Below are positions 8,987 to 18,063 of a DNA stretch of 64,000 bases, in pieces. This DNA is from UBA1941 sp046329575 (lineage in GTDB: Bacteria; Bacteroidota; Bacteroidia; Chitinophagales; LD1), in NCBI GenBank assembly GCA_046329575.1, contig JAXLUJ010000005.1, positions 124,001 to 188,000 of the forward strand, in the 5' to 3' direction. The translations under genes and the position numbers were made by a program. The notes below the pieces were generated by a model that saw only the letters and a list, made by a program, of their open reading frames with translations, ran no database searches and was not told the origin of the DNA. Position 1 is the first letter of the stretch. Every line of letters starts with the position of its first letter.

Positions 8987-9490
8987 GTGCCTTCTTTTGA
9001 AGAACATGTGCATCAGGCAAGACGAAATCTTGACTTTTTGCAGCATATCAATTCGAAAATCAATGATTGTGATGATTGGCAAGTGACGGTCTGTTTCTAT
9101 TCAGGCCTGCACTTGATTAATGCTCATATTGCAAAATTTGATCTTCAATATCGCAAGCATAAAGATGTGGAGCACGCCATTAATCCTTATAACATAACTT
9201 CTGTTTGTAAGCTTTCGGAAGATGTTTTCGTGGCGTATCAAAACCTTCAGGTTCTTTCACGCCGATCGAGATATTTAGTTAATGTAAGAAATGGACAAAC
9301 CGATAATGCTAAAGCTCACCTTACGAATAGTAAGCATTTAAGTAAAGCTTTAAAGCATCTGGATGTACTTATGTCGTTTTTCTCAAAGGTTTATGGCGTA
9401 CCATTTGAAAATGTAAGGATGAGTTGTATAGACTTCAAGCAGTCGCCTGAAGTGAAGTTTATTACCAAAATTTCTGCTCCGGCATTGTAA
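8987..9490 (+). CDS. HEPN-like domain protein (putative RNase/toxin-like component)
   Basis: A 167-residue mostly helical protein starting at GTG. The pattern DWQVTVCFYSGLHLINAHIA followed by YRKHKDVEHAINPYN, LQVLSRRSRYLV and a long C-terminal helix resembles bacterial HEPN-fold proteins. An R-x6-H (RKHKDVEH) is present, compatible with the Rx4-6H nuclease motif, but it lies mid-protein rather than in the last helix, so activity is uncertain. There is no signal peptide or membrane segment. Tight coupling to the 154-residue gene upstream suggests a toxin-antitoxin-like or regulatory pair. Confidence 0.6.
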   Translation: MPSFEEHVHQARRNLDFLQHINSKINDCDDWQVTVCFYSGLHLINAHIAKFDLQYRKHKDVEHAINPYNITSVCKLSEDVFVAYQNLQVLSRRSRYLVNVRNGQTDNAKAHLTNSKHLSKALKHLDVLMSFFSKVYGVPFENVRMSCIDFKQSPEVKFITKISAPAL

Positions 9491-9533
9491 TGTGACGTTC
9501 GAATTAGCCCGGGTCCTCATCTTTTTTTCCAAA

Positions 9534-9646
9534 GCCCGGAGCTGCACGCGTTGCAGTAGGGATGGGAGCGGGAAGTGCAGCCGTGGCGGAGCGAAGCGTA
9601 GCCAGGGCTGCACCGGAGCGCCAGCGGAGCCGCGTACAGCCCGGGC
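9534..9646. repeat. GC-rich nested palindrome (REP-like intergenic element)
   Basis: The 301-base gap 9491-9791 holds this element and no gene I can support. Outer arms 9534-9550 and 9631-9646 are imperfect inverted repeats. Inside them, GTGCAGCC at 9575-9582 pairs perfectly with GGCTGCAC at 9606-9613, and TGGC at 9584-9587 pairs with GCCA at 9601-9604. The segment 9557-9574 (GGGATGGGAGCGGGAAG-like) resembles the complement of 27893-27920. A structured repeat of REP type is the likeliest reading. Confidence 0.6.
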
Positions 9647-9791
9647 CGGAGCTTTAGCGGAGGCACTGCCATCAACAAAAATTAGCATCGTATAGCTGAT
9701 TTTTGTCTGTCCTTTACACTATTCGCAGCGCTTTGGAGTTGTCTATTTGTAACATTGGGCGAATGCTTCAATTGCCGTTGTTTCACTTCGA

Positions 9792-12701
9792 ATGAAAAAG
9801 CTGTTGATGTTGGTGCTTGGCGGTTGCGCCATGCTGAAAGGGGTTTGCGAAGAACCAGGTTTTCGCAACTGGAAAAACAATGAAGCCTGTGTGCAATGGG
9901 TGAATGAAACCTATTCGGCGCTGGGGCTGGAGCAACGCGTAGCGCAATTCTTTATGGTGGCTGCATACACCGATACACCGAACTTCAACATGCTGGAACT
10001 GGAGGCGCTGGCCAAGCAGGGAAAAATTGGAGGACTCATTTTTTTCAAAGGCCATCCCACGGCTCAGGCCTATTGGACCAATCGCATTCAGGCGGTTTCG
10101 AAGTTGCCGCTGATGATTGGCATTGATGGCGAATGGGGCCTGGCGATGCGTGTTGACTCTACGCCCGTATTTCCGCACCAGCTTACACTTGGCGCTATTT
10201 CTGATTCCTACCTGATTAGAGAAATGGGCCGCGAGATTGCGCGCGAATGCAACCGCATTGGCGTGAACGTGAACTTTGCACCTGATGTTGACATCAACAA
10301 TAATCCGCAAAATCCGGTGATCAACGATCGTTCGTTTGGCGAGAATAAGATGTTGGTAGCGCTGAAGGGCATCGAGTACATGAACGGTTTGCAGGAAGGC
10401 GGTGTACTGGCGTGTGCCAAGCATTTTCCCGGCCATGGCGATACCGATAAAGATTCACACCTTACGTTGCCTACAATTACGAAGCCGCTGCTAAAGCTGG
10501 AAGACTTTGAACTGTATCCGTTCCGCGCGCTGATTGGCAATGGCGTAGGCTCGGTGATGGTGGCCCATTTGAATGTTCCGGCGCTTGACCCAACGGGAAA
10601 ATTGCCCGCATCGCTTTCGGCAAAAATTATTCAGCAGAAACTTCAAAATGAAATGGGCTTTGACGGTCTGGTGTTTTCAGATGCTTTGAACATGAAGGCG
10701 GTGAGTGAGAACTACCCGCCCGGAGTGCTGGACAGCATTGCGTTTGCGGCCGGTAACGACATTCTAGTATTCTCAAAAAATTCGCAAAGCGGATTGCAGC
10801 GCATTGCCGGCGCGTGGGCCAACGGCAAGCTGGAAGAATCGTATATGGAAGAACGCGTGAAAAAGGTTTTGGCTTACAAATATCTGTTGGGTTTGAATGC
10901 ATACACGCCTGTTGAAACCGAAGGTTTGTACGATTCGCTGAATACCGATTCGGCAAAGGCGCTGCGCGCATTGTTGTTTGAAAGGGCGATTACGGTGGCG
11001 GCTAACGGCGATTCGGTGTTACCAATTAAGAAACCTGCTGAGAAAAAAATAGCAACGCTTTCAATTGATTCGAAAACCATTTCAGAATTTCAGAATCACG
11101 TTCAGCGATTTGCCAACACCGATCGGTTTAATGCCCGCGATGAAAGCAGCGCCATTTTGAATCCGTTGCTGGATACGCTGGCCGCCTATTCGAGGGTGAT
11201 TGTAGATGTTCACGGCATGAGCCGCATGAACAACCGCAATTACGGTTTAGCAGATGCATCAATCCAATTCATTAACGATCTTTCGAAACGAACGCAGGTA
11301 ATTCTTGTGCTTTTCGGATCGCCGTATAGTTTGAAATATTTCGATTCGCTGCGAACAGTAGTAGTGGCGTATGAAGAAAATGAGGTAACGCAATTGGCGG
11401 CGGCCAATGTGATTTTTGGAGGTTTAGGAGCTTCGGGGAAATTGCCGGTTAGTGCCTCAAGCCGTTTTGCGGCGGGAACGGGAAGTGTGTATGAGGCGAT
11501 ACGATTGAAAATTGGTATGCCGGAAGAAGAAGGTATGAGCGCTGATGTTTTGCGCGAGATGGACGAGATTGCATTGAACGGAATTATTGGTCATGCCTTT
11601 CCGGGATGTCAAATTCTTGTGGCGAAAAACGGCAATGTGGTTTGGAACAAAAGTTATGGCAACAAAATCTATGAAAATTCTACTGATAAGGTGCAGCCTA
11701 CCGATTTGTATGATTTGGCTTCGGTAACAAAAATTGCCGCCACTACTTTGGCGGTTATGAAGTTGTATGATGAAAAGCAAATTGACTTAAACAAAACCGT
11801 AGGTGATTATTTAACGCTTGACGACAGCGCCACTATCACCAGGTTAAAACTGGGTGATATTCTTACCCACCAGGCCGGTTTAAAAGCGTTCTATGAATTT
11901 TTTAGAAGAACGATTGATAGCAATTCCGTGAAGTATTACCGTACGCAGCCCGACGACACCTTCAAAATTAAAGTGGCTGATGATATGTATTTGCGCAGCG
12001 ATTTCCGCGATAGTATGTGGTATATCATGGCGCACAGTCCGGTGAAACCCGATCCCGGGTATTTGTACAGCGACCTTGATTTTTACATTCTTCAGAAAGT
12101 GGTGGAATATGTGAGTCAGAAACCATTGGATGAATATGTGAGCAGCACATTTTATGAGCCGATGGGTTTATCGCGCATTGCTTACAAACCGTTGGAAAAA
12201 TTCATGCGATATGAGATTGTGCCTACCGAGAACGATAAAATTTTCAGAAAGCAGTTGATACAAGGTTATGTGCACGATCCGGGAGCGGCAATGTATGGCG
12301 GTGTGGCGGGTCATGCCGGGTTGTTTTCCGATGCATTTGATTTGGCGCAATTGATGCAGTTGTTGTTGAATAAAGGCGTTTACAATGGGCAACGTTTTTT
12401 TTGTGAAGAAACGGTGGCGCTTTTCACGAAGCAATATTCTTCAAAGTCGAGAAGAGGTTTGGGTTTCGACAAGCCGGAGCCGGATCCGAAGAAATTGAGT
12501 CCGTGTTATGAAGGCATGCCGTTATCGTCGTTCGGCCATACGGGATTTACGGGCACCTGCGTTTGGGTAGATCCGGTAAACCAACTCACTTTTATTTTTC
12601 TTTCGAATCGCGTTTATCCTGATGCTGATAATGGAAAACTGGTGCGCATGAATGTTCGCAGCGAATTGCAGAAAACCATTTACCGAGCCATCAAAAAGTG
12701 A
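9792..12701 (+). CDS. Bifunctional GH3 beta-N-acetylhexosaminidase / serine hydrolase (beta-lactamase family)
   Basis: A 969-residue fusion. Residues ~25-370 are a family 3 glycoside hydrolase of the NagZ type: FINVNFAPDVDIN-like region, then CAKHFPGHGDTDKDSH near residue 207, the catalytic His-Asp loop of NagZ. Residues ~390-560 resemble the GH3 C-terminal domain. Residues ~575-969 are a class C beta-lactamase/PBP-like serine hydrolase with SVTK (Ser644, Lys647), a YSD triad near 759 and HTG near 916. The N terminus carries MLVLGGCAMLKG, possibly a lipobox. It probably trims muropeptides in the periplasm. Confidence 0.9.
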   Translation: MKKLLMLVLGGCAMLKGVCEEPGFRNWKNNEACVQWVNETYSALGLEQRVAQFFMVAAYTDTPNFNMLELEALAKQGKIGGLIFFKGHPTAQAYWTNRIQAVSKLPLMIGIDGEWGLAMRVDSTPVFPHQLTLGAISDSYLIREMGREIARECNRIGVNVNFAPDVDINNNPQNPVINDRSFGENKMLVALKGIEYMNGLQEGGVLACAKHFPGHGDTDKDSHLTLPTITKPLLKLEDFELYPFRALIGNGVGSVMVAHLNVPALDPTGKLPASLSAKIIQQKLQNEMGFDGLVFSDALNMKAVSENYPPGVLDSIAFAAGNDILVFSKNSQSGLQRIAGAWANGKLEESYMEERVKKVLAYKYLLGLNAYTPVETEGLYDSLNTDSAKALRALLFERAITVAANGDSVLPIKKPAEKKIATLSIDSKTISEFQNHVQRFANTDRFNARDESSAILNPLLDTLAAYSRVIVDVHGMSRMNNRNYGLADASIQFINDLSKRTQVILVLFGSPYSLKYFDSLRTVVVAYEENEVTQLAAANVIFGGLGASGKLPVSASSRFAAGTGSVYEAIRLKIGMPEEEGMSADVLREMDEIALNGIIGHAFPGCQILVAKNGNVVWNKSYGNKIYENSTDKVQPTDLYDLASVTKIAATTLAVMKLYDEKQIDLNKTVGDYLTLDDSATITRLKLGDILTHQAGLKAFYEFFRRTIDSNSVKYYRTQPDDTFKIKVADDMYLRSDFRDSMWYIMAHSPVKPDPGYLYSDLDFYILQKVVEYVSQKPLDEYVSSTFYEPMGLSRIAYKPLEKFMRYEIVPTENDKIFRKQLIQGYVHDPGAAMYGGVAGHAGLFSDAFDLAQLMQLLLNKGVYNGQRFFCEETVALFTKQYSSKSRRGLGFDKPEPDPKKLSPCYEGMPLSSFGHTGFTGTCVWVDPVNQLTFIFLSNRVYPDADNGKLVRMNVRSELQKTIYRAIKK

Positions 12702-12775
12702 ACAGGGTTAAGTTGTAAATAATAACTGAAATGGGATGCTCTACCAAATGGGCGCATGATTTTGGTTAGAAGGTT

Positions 12776-13939
12776 TTGAATTTGCAGGCTTGCTCTTTAA
12801 TCTTGTATAAATTGAACAGTATAATTTATAGTCGGTTTTTTATAGTCCGGCTTTTTGTTTTTCTTCTTGCAGGTACTTCAAACCTTGCGATGGCGCAAGG
12901 TTGCGATTCGCTAGCTGCTGCAATTGATTCAACAGCTAAAAAGGGCACGCTTACTTTTACCGGGTATGCCGAGGCGTTTTATTGTTATGATTTTTCGCGA
13001 AGACATTCCGGCTACAGGCAGCCCTTTTTTTATTCTTACAATCGTTCTAACCAGGTAAACCTCAATTTGGCTTTGGCCAAATTGAATTACGAAGCTCGTA
13101 AATGGCATTTCAACTTTGCCGTAATGGCCGGAACTTATGCAGTTGAAAATTTTTCGGAAGAAGTGCTGCCGCTGCGGTTTTTGAACGAGGCCAATATTGG
13201 TGTAAAGCTTTCTTCGAAAAAAAATCTTTGGCTGGATGGTGGCGTATTTGTTTCGCATATTGGTTTTGAAAGCGCCATTGGCCGCGATTGTTGGACGCTC
13301 ACTCGAAGTATATTGGCTGATAATTCCCCCTACATGGAAAGTGGATTGAAGCTTACCTATACTTCTAAAAACGAGAAATGGATAGTTGCCGGTTTGGTAT
13401 TGAATGGCTGGCAGCGTATTTACCGTGCGAATGAAAATTATTTGCCGGCGTTTGGACATCAATTGGTGTTCCAGCCCATTTCAGGGTTGCTGCTTAACAG
13501 CAGTTCATTTGTGGGTTGGATGGGAAGCTATCGTTACAAGCAACTTCGATTATTTCATAATTTATTTTTGCAGTGGCAAGCCAATTCCTATTTCGGAATT
13601 ACTGCCGGTTTCGACGTGGGGGCACAACAACAGCTAAAAAAGTATGCGGTTTGGTATTCACCGGTTTTAATTGCCCGCATTATTCCGTTTTCGAAGATGC
13701 GCATTGCATTTCGGGGGGAATATTATAGCGATAGCCAGATGGTGATAATCGCAGTAGGTGGCAAAAATGGTTTTGAAAGTTGGGGCTATTCGATGAATGT
13801 TGATTTTCAAATTCACCCGAAAATAGTGTGGCGTTTTGAGGGAAGAGGATTAAGCAGTGCGAGCAAAATTTATGAGCGGAACGGTAAGGCGGCAAACCAC
13901 AACTTTTTTGTGACTTCGGCGCTGGCGTTAACTTTTTGA
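12776..13939 (+). CDS. OmpL-like beta-barrel porin (putative bbp2 family)
   Basis: A 387-residue outer-membrane protein. A signal segment (FFIVRLFVFLLAGTSNLAMAQ) ends near residue 41; the start used is a TTG and an internal one is possible. Strand-rich sequence follows: FTGYAEAFYCYDF, NQVNLNLALAKLNY, LWLDGGVFVSHIGFES, NSPYMESGLKLTY and VAGLVLNGWQRI. The last two match the same positions in the porin at 14359-15828, so the two are paralogues. The C terminus ends in Phe (ALALTF), as expected for barrel assembly. Its stop lies 1 base before the convergent stop of the next gene. Confidence 0.8.
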   Translation: MNLQACSLILYKLNSIIYSRFFIVRLFVFLLAGTSNLAMAQGCDSLAAAIDSTAKKGTLTFTGYAEAFYCYDFSRRHSGYRQPFFYSYNRSNQVNLNLALAKLNYEARKWHFNFAVMAGTYAVENFSEEVLPLRFLNEANIGVKLSSKKNLWLDGGVFVSHIGFESAIGRDCWTLTRSILADNSPYMESGLKLTYTSKNEKWIVAGLVLNGWQRIYRANENYLPAFGHQLVFQPISGLLLNSSSFVGWMGSYRYKQLRLFHNLFLQWQANSYFGITAGFDVGAQQQLKKYAVWYSPVLIARIIPFSKMRIAFRGEYYSDSQMVIIAVGGKNGFESWGYSMNVDFQIHPKIVWRFEGRGLSSASKIYERNGKAANHNFFVTSALALTF

Positions 13940-13940
13940 T

Positions 13941-14348
13941 TTACCATAAATGCCACCACTTTTTGCGGTTGGCCATTTGCTGCCGCAGCATTTTTTCGGT
14001 ATAAAATTCACCATCATCGCCCTGCACGCGGGCGTTCAGATGTTTTGCCATAGCACACATTTTGAGTAAAAATTCGTTATCGGGATTTTTTACTGTTACA
14101 TTTCCTTCATTCCAGTCGATCCACGCCTGATTGCCTCCGTCTCTATTTTTCGAATAGGCTGTCCAAACCGTGAGTCCGTCTATTTCGCGTTTCAGAATTT
14201 TTCCATCTTCATTGGACCATTCTATAAAATTATCGAGCCGTAGTTCAGGATCGCTTTTTACAAAGTCTTTCCATTCTTTCATAGTTATTTCACTGCCGGT
14301 TTCATCGAACCAGCTTTGTTTTCGTGTGATATGCACCTGGTATCCCAT
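13941..14348 (-). CDS. Hypothetical protein
   Basis: A 135-residue soluble protein without signal peptide. It begins MGYQVHITRK and contains the Trp-rich stretches FIEWSNEDG, GLTVWTAYS and AWIDWNEGNVTVKNPD, then a helical C terminus ending KKWWHLW. Such short proteins are widespread in Bacteroidota, but I cannot assign a function. It is convergent with the porin upstream in coordinates (1-base gap between stops) and lies 10 bases downstream of the other porin gene on its own strand. Confidence 0.65.
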   Translation of the reverse strand: MGYQVHITRKQSWFDETGSEITMKEWKDFVKSDPELRLDNFIEWSNEDGKILKREIDGLTVWTAYSKNRDGGNQAWIDWNEGNVTVKNPDNEFLLKMCAMAKHLNARVQGDDGEFYTEKMLRQQMANRKKWWHLW

Positions 14349-14358
14349 AACTGTTTTC

Positions 14359-15828
14359 TTAAATTCTGAATAAAATTGCCAAAATGATACGGTGTTCCTG
14401 ATGCACCAAATCGGGCCGCCACAGCGGATCTAAAGCGCTGGTGCTATAACCCGTTTGTGAGGTAACGCCACCTGGCCCTGCGAAGTATGGGATATTGGCA
14501 TGGCGATAAACATATTCTAACCGGAAGGTGATGCTTTGGTTGGGCATATAGTCGATATTTCCGGAGCAATCCCAGCCAAAGAACTTATCACCCGGATTTG
14601 CGGAAAAAGGAAATGCCCCTTCGGTTTTAGTTGGATCGTTCGGATTGGGTAGCGGACTGGCCTGGCCGGTAGGATAAAGCACCAAATATCGTCCCGGATT
14701 GGTCATCACGCCGCCGCCTATGGTAATGGCGAGTTTGTTTTTCAGAAACCAGATCCGGTTATAGATCATTCCGCTTAGAAAATACTGGGCCGGGCCATGT
14801 GCGCTATCGCCTTTTGTAAAACCATTTACACCTCCGCCTTTTTCGAAACCAAAATCAAGTGTGGCTGAAAATGCCATTCTCGAAATGCCTTTTGATTTTG
14901 GTCTATCAAGATAACGCCACAGAAAACTGTTATCGCTGTGAAATCTTTTTCTGGCGGGAATTCCGGCTGCATCTGTTCCGTAGTAATCATTTGTAAGCAA
15001 TTTGATATTGCTGTTGGGCATCCAGGTGATGTTGCCCCCAAAGCCTGGCATGCTGTTGAATTTGCCGTAACTCTGCCAGCCATTAATAATCCAAGGTTCT
15101 ATCTTCAAAGTTTTCGTTGGAAAAATCTGTACCCGAAGTCCATTGAAAAACCAGGGGGTGTTATCGGAAGTAAATGACGCCTGATATTCCCAGTTCTCCG
15201 GTTGGTAGAACGAATTCAGGCCGATGTAGGACATAAACATTCCTGCGTCAATGTTGATGCCGTACAAGCGATTGATGTGATATCCGGCATAAGCTTCGCT
15301 AATGTAGCGATACACATTCGCCAGTTGGTACTGTCCGCGGTATGGACTGTAATCGTTGCGGGGCACAACCGTTGAACGGGTACCGAACTGCGTCATCACG
15401 CGCGCCCGGGCGCCTTTGTAATAAAAATCGCCACCGAAATGAACAGCCGAAAGTTCTACTTCATTATTGCGAGCCAAAGCCGTAGAACCCACTACTGTAT
15501 TATCGTTGGGGTGATTGAACGAATACGTGTAGTTCACATCAATCAATAGACTGGGGGTGAAAAATTTCAGGTCTTTCCATATGTTCTTTTCGCGGCGATC
15601 GCTGCCGTTTTGCCAGGAAACGTCTATACCTTCAAAAGCTTCGCCCTTTTGGCTACTTTTCATAGCCGGCGGCTCCTCTTGTTCGGGTTTCATTTCTTTA
15701 CGCAAACTATCCATCAGTTCACTGCGCAGTTGTTCAATAATGAGTTTTCTTTCAGCAGCAGAAAGCTGTTGCGCACCCGCAAATTTTACCGTAACGAAAA
15801 ACGACAAAAGGAGTAGTAGCTTTTTCAT
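14359..15828 (-). CDS. OmpL-like beta-barrel porin, downstream of kup
   Basis: A 489-residue outer-membrane protein. Signal peptide MKKLLLLLSFFVTVKFAGA, then a short helical/coiled stretch (~22-60) and a barrel beginning near residue 95 (LLIDVNYTYSFNHPND). INIDAGMFMSYIGLNSFYQPEN, DNTPWFFNGLRVQ and WIINGWQSYG align with the paralogue at 12776-13939. The last residues RIILAILFRI are barrel-like. It starts 10 bases after the kup stop, so co-transcription with kup is likely; it may let cations cross the outer membrane, which is inference from context. Confidence 0.82.
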   Translation of the reverse strand: MKKLLLLLSFFVTVKFAGAQQLSAAERKLIIEQLRSELMDSLRKEMKPEQEEPPAMKSSQKGEAFEGIDVSWQNGSDRREKNIWKDLKFFTPSLLIDVNYTYSFNHPNDNTVVGSTALARNNEVELSAVHFGGDFYYKGARARVMTQFGTRSTVVPRNDYSPYRGQYQLANVYRYISEAYAGYHINRLYGINIDAGMFMSYIGLNSFYQPENWEYQASFTSDNTPWFFNGLRVQIFPTKTLKIEPWIINGWQSYGKFNSMPGFGGNITWMPNSNIKLLTNDYYGTDAAGIPARKRFHSDNSFLWRYLDRPKSKGISRMAFSATLDFGFEKGGGVNGFTKGDSAHGPAQYFLSGMIYNRIWFLKNKLAITIGGGVMTNPGRYLVLYPTGQASPLPNPNDPTKTEGAFPFSANPGDKFFGWDCSGNIDYMPNQSITFRLEYVYRHANIPYFAGPGGVTSQTGYSTSALDPLWRPDLVHQEHRIILAILFRI

Positions 15829-15838
15829 ATTCTAAAAA

Positions 15839-17803
15839 TTAAATGCGGGTTAATTCAAGTTTTGGAGTGTGTTCATAAACCAGCGGAACCTGTTCGATTA
15901 CCACATCGCTTTTATCGAGCCCAAAAGCTTTTTCATCACTTTGACCAAGACGCTTTAAAAAGAAATAGCCATTCAACAATACTTCATCGCGCACAGCGAA
16001 TTCGTTTTCTACTGACAGGAACTTTTCAATTACTACGAATTTGAAGTCGGGTTCATTATTGTATTTAGAAGAACCATCAGGACGAATATGAAGGTTAAGT
16101 TCGCGGCGTTGAACCAAATCGCGAACAATTTTTTTGAAGAACAGTTCGGTACGCGGTTGTATGCGAAAGCCGATGTGCAGATTAACCTTGATTACTTTAT
16201 CGTCTACAAGTTCTGAAACATCATAGGCCAACGTATAAGGATGTTCGGTGCGGTTGATATGCAGAAACCAGTACACATCGGCGCGCTTGGGGTTTTTCGA
16301 AAAAACAGATCGGATTATTTTTTCTTCGATTTCATGGCGGTTGTTCGCTTTGGTGAGATAGATGAGATGTGTTGAAAATTTCGGAATAACATCATCACCG
16401 CTCAATTCGCGAATTAATGGAACATACTTGCCAAGATCGGTAAAGCGCGTAAAGCGATTGTTGATTTTTCGCGCATAATACCAGGTGTACATCGTAAGGA
16501 AAATGAACAGTTCAAAAAACAGGAACATCCAGCGTTCTTTAATTTTTGCGGCATTGGCTACGAAAAAGGAAACTTCGATGGTGGCGAAAAGCAAAAGCAG
16601 TAACAGCACGCCCACTTTATTCCATTTTAATTTGTAAAGAAGAAAATAGGAAAGCAGTACGGTTGTCATCATCATGGCTACCGTAATGGAAAATCCATAG
16701 GCTGCTTCCATATGCGATGATTCGCGGAAATACAACACCATTAAAATGCAACCAAACCAAAGAATGTTATTCACGCTTGGAATATAGATCTGGCCTTTGC
16801 TTTCTGAAGGCTGCCGCACAGCAATGCGCGGCCAGAAGTTAAGGCTCATGGCTTCACTAATCAAGGTATAGCTACCGCTGATGAGCGCCTGAGAGGCAAT
16901 AATGGTAGTTGCAGTTGCAATGGCGATTGCCGGCAACAAAAACCAATGTGGTATGATTTCGAAGAAAGGATTTCGGCCATTGAGCGAAGTGGTTTGCTGA
17001 TGTTGAATCCAGGCGGCCTGTCCAAGATAGTTTATCACTAAACTCAGTTTCACAAATCCCCAGGTAATGCGGATGTTTTTCAACCCACAATGGCCCAGAT
17101 CGGAATACAAAGCTTCGGCGCCGGTAGTGCAAAGAAATACCGCGCCTAACAACCAGAACCCGCCGGGATATTGTGTAAGCAGTTGGAAACCACAAATCGG
17201 ATTTAATGCACGCAGCACTTCGGGATGCTGTGCGATTTGTGCGCCGCCAACAACTAAAAGCATGGAGAACCAGATGAACATTACCGGACCAAAAGTCTTT
17301 CCGATTACTTCGGTTCCGAATCGTTGAAAGAAAAACAATAGGGAAAGCAAGGTGATAATAATACCAACGGTGATAGTGTTGCCGGCAATTATGGTCGATT
17401 CCAACCCTTTCACCATTCCCAACCCTTCAATAGCCGAGGCTACGGAAATAGGAGGGGTAATGATGCCATCGGCAAGCAAGGCTGTTGCACCAAGTATAGT
17501 AGGAATGACCAGTTGCTTACTGTAACGCCGCACCAGGGCGTATAATGAAAACACACCACCTTCGCCATCATTATCGGCTTTCAGCGTAAGCCAGATATAT
17601 TTTATGGTGGTTTGAAAAACTAACGTCCAGAAAATGCAGGAAACGCCGCCATACACCAGCAGTTCGCTTATAGGCCGCTCGCCAACCACGGCCTTCAGTG
17701 CATAAAGAGGGCTTGTTCCGATATCGCCGTAAATTATTCCTAATGCTACCAGCAGCGAGGCTGCAGTAACTTTGGTAGCCGTTTGCGTTTTTTGATTTGA
17801 CAT
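15839..17803 (-). CDS. kup: Kup-family potassium uptake transporter
   Basis: An inner-membrane K+/H+ symporter of 654 residues, the normal Kup length. The N terminus has the family signature LGIIYGDIGTSPLYALK, then about 12 membrane segments up to residue ~440, including GGVFSLYALVRRY and GAEALYSDLGHCG, and a ~200-residue cytoplasmic C-terminal domain. It lies downstream of a KdpD/KdpE pair on the same strand, separated by a simple-sequence repeat, and upstream of a porin. This suggests potassium-responsive control by that pair. Confidence 0.95.
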   Translation of the reverse strand: MSNQKTQTATKVTAASLLVALGIIYGDIGTSPLYALKAVVGERPISELLVYGGVSCIFWTLVFQTTIKYIWLTLKADNDGEGGVFSLYALVRRYSKQLVIPTILGATALLADGIITPPISVASAIEGLGMVKGLESTIIAGNTITVGIIITLLSLLFFFQRFGTEVIGKTFGPVMFIWFSMLLVVGGAQIAQHPEVLRALNPICGFQLLTQYPGGFWLLGAVFLCTTGAEALYSDLGHCGLKNIRITWGFVKLSLVINYLGQAAWIQHQQTTSLNGRNPFFEIIPHWFLLPAIAIATATTIIASQALISGSYTLISEAMSLNFWPRIAVRQPSESKGQIYIPSVNNILWFGCILMVLYFRESSHMEAAYGFSITVAMMMTTVLLSYFLLYKLKWNKVGVLLLLLLFATIEVSFFVANAAKIKERWMFLFFELFIFLTMYTWYYARKINNRFTRFTDLGKYVPLIRELSGDDVIPKFSTHLIYLTKANNRHEIEEKIIRSVFSKNPKRADVYWFLHINRTEHPYTLAYDVSELVDDKVIKVNLHIGFRIQPRTELFFKKIVRDLVQRRELNLHIRPDGSSKYNNEPDFKFVVIEKFLSVENEFAVRDEVLLNGYFFLKRLGQSDEKAFGLDKSDVVIEQVPLVYEHTPKLELTRI

Positions 17804-17900
17804 ACATCCTTAGATGCTGCAAATGTGGCGGGAAGTGTGTTGGTGAATCATAAAAGTGTAGTGGTTTGGTATAAAGAAAATATAAAGACGCAGGGGAAGC

Positions 17901-18063
17901 GGCAAGACGCAAGACGCAAGACACAAGACACAAGACACAAGATGGAAGCAGTGAGTTGCGAGTAATGAGTTGCGAGCTGCGAGTTTTGAGCTATGAGTGG
18001 TGAGTCGTGCTACAATTACCATACCTACCATACCTACCACACCTACCACACCAGCCACACCTA
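17901..18063. repeat. Composite simple-sequence repeat, copy 1
   Basis: Three blocks in order on the + strand: tandem GCAAGAC/ACACAAG units (17901-17942), a GAGTTGCGAG/GAGCTATGAG block (17953-18006) and TACCACACC/TACCATACC units (18016-18063). The last block runs straight into the kdpE stop codon. The same three-block order occurs at 43417-43605 in opposite orientation, and blocks two and three recur at 47121-47218. It fills the gap between kdpE and kup. Confidence 0.85.

Noticed and set aside
8987..9490. Assigning the second gene of the pair as a certain HEPN toxin
   Set aside because: The R-x6-H motif is mid-protein rather than in the terminal helix, and no fold search could be run, so only 'HEPN-like' is claimed.
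9492..9695. 67-codon open frame across the GC-rich palindrome
   Set aside because: It is Arg/Gly/Ser/Ala-rich and follows the repeat structure; no start context or family-like sequence.
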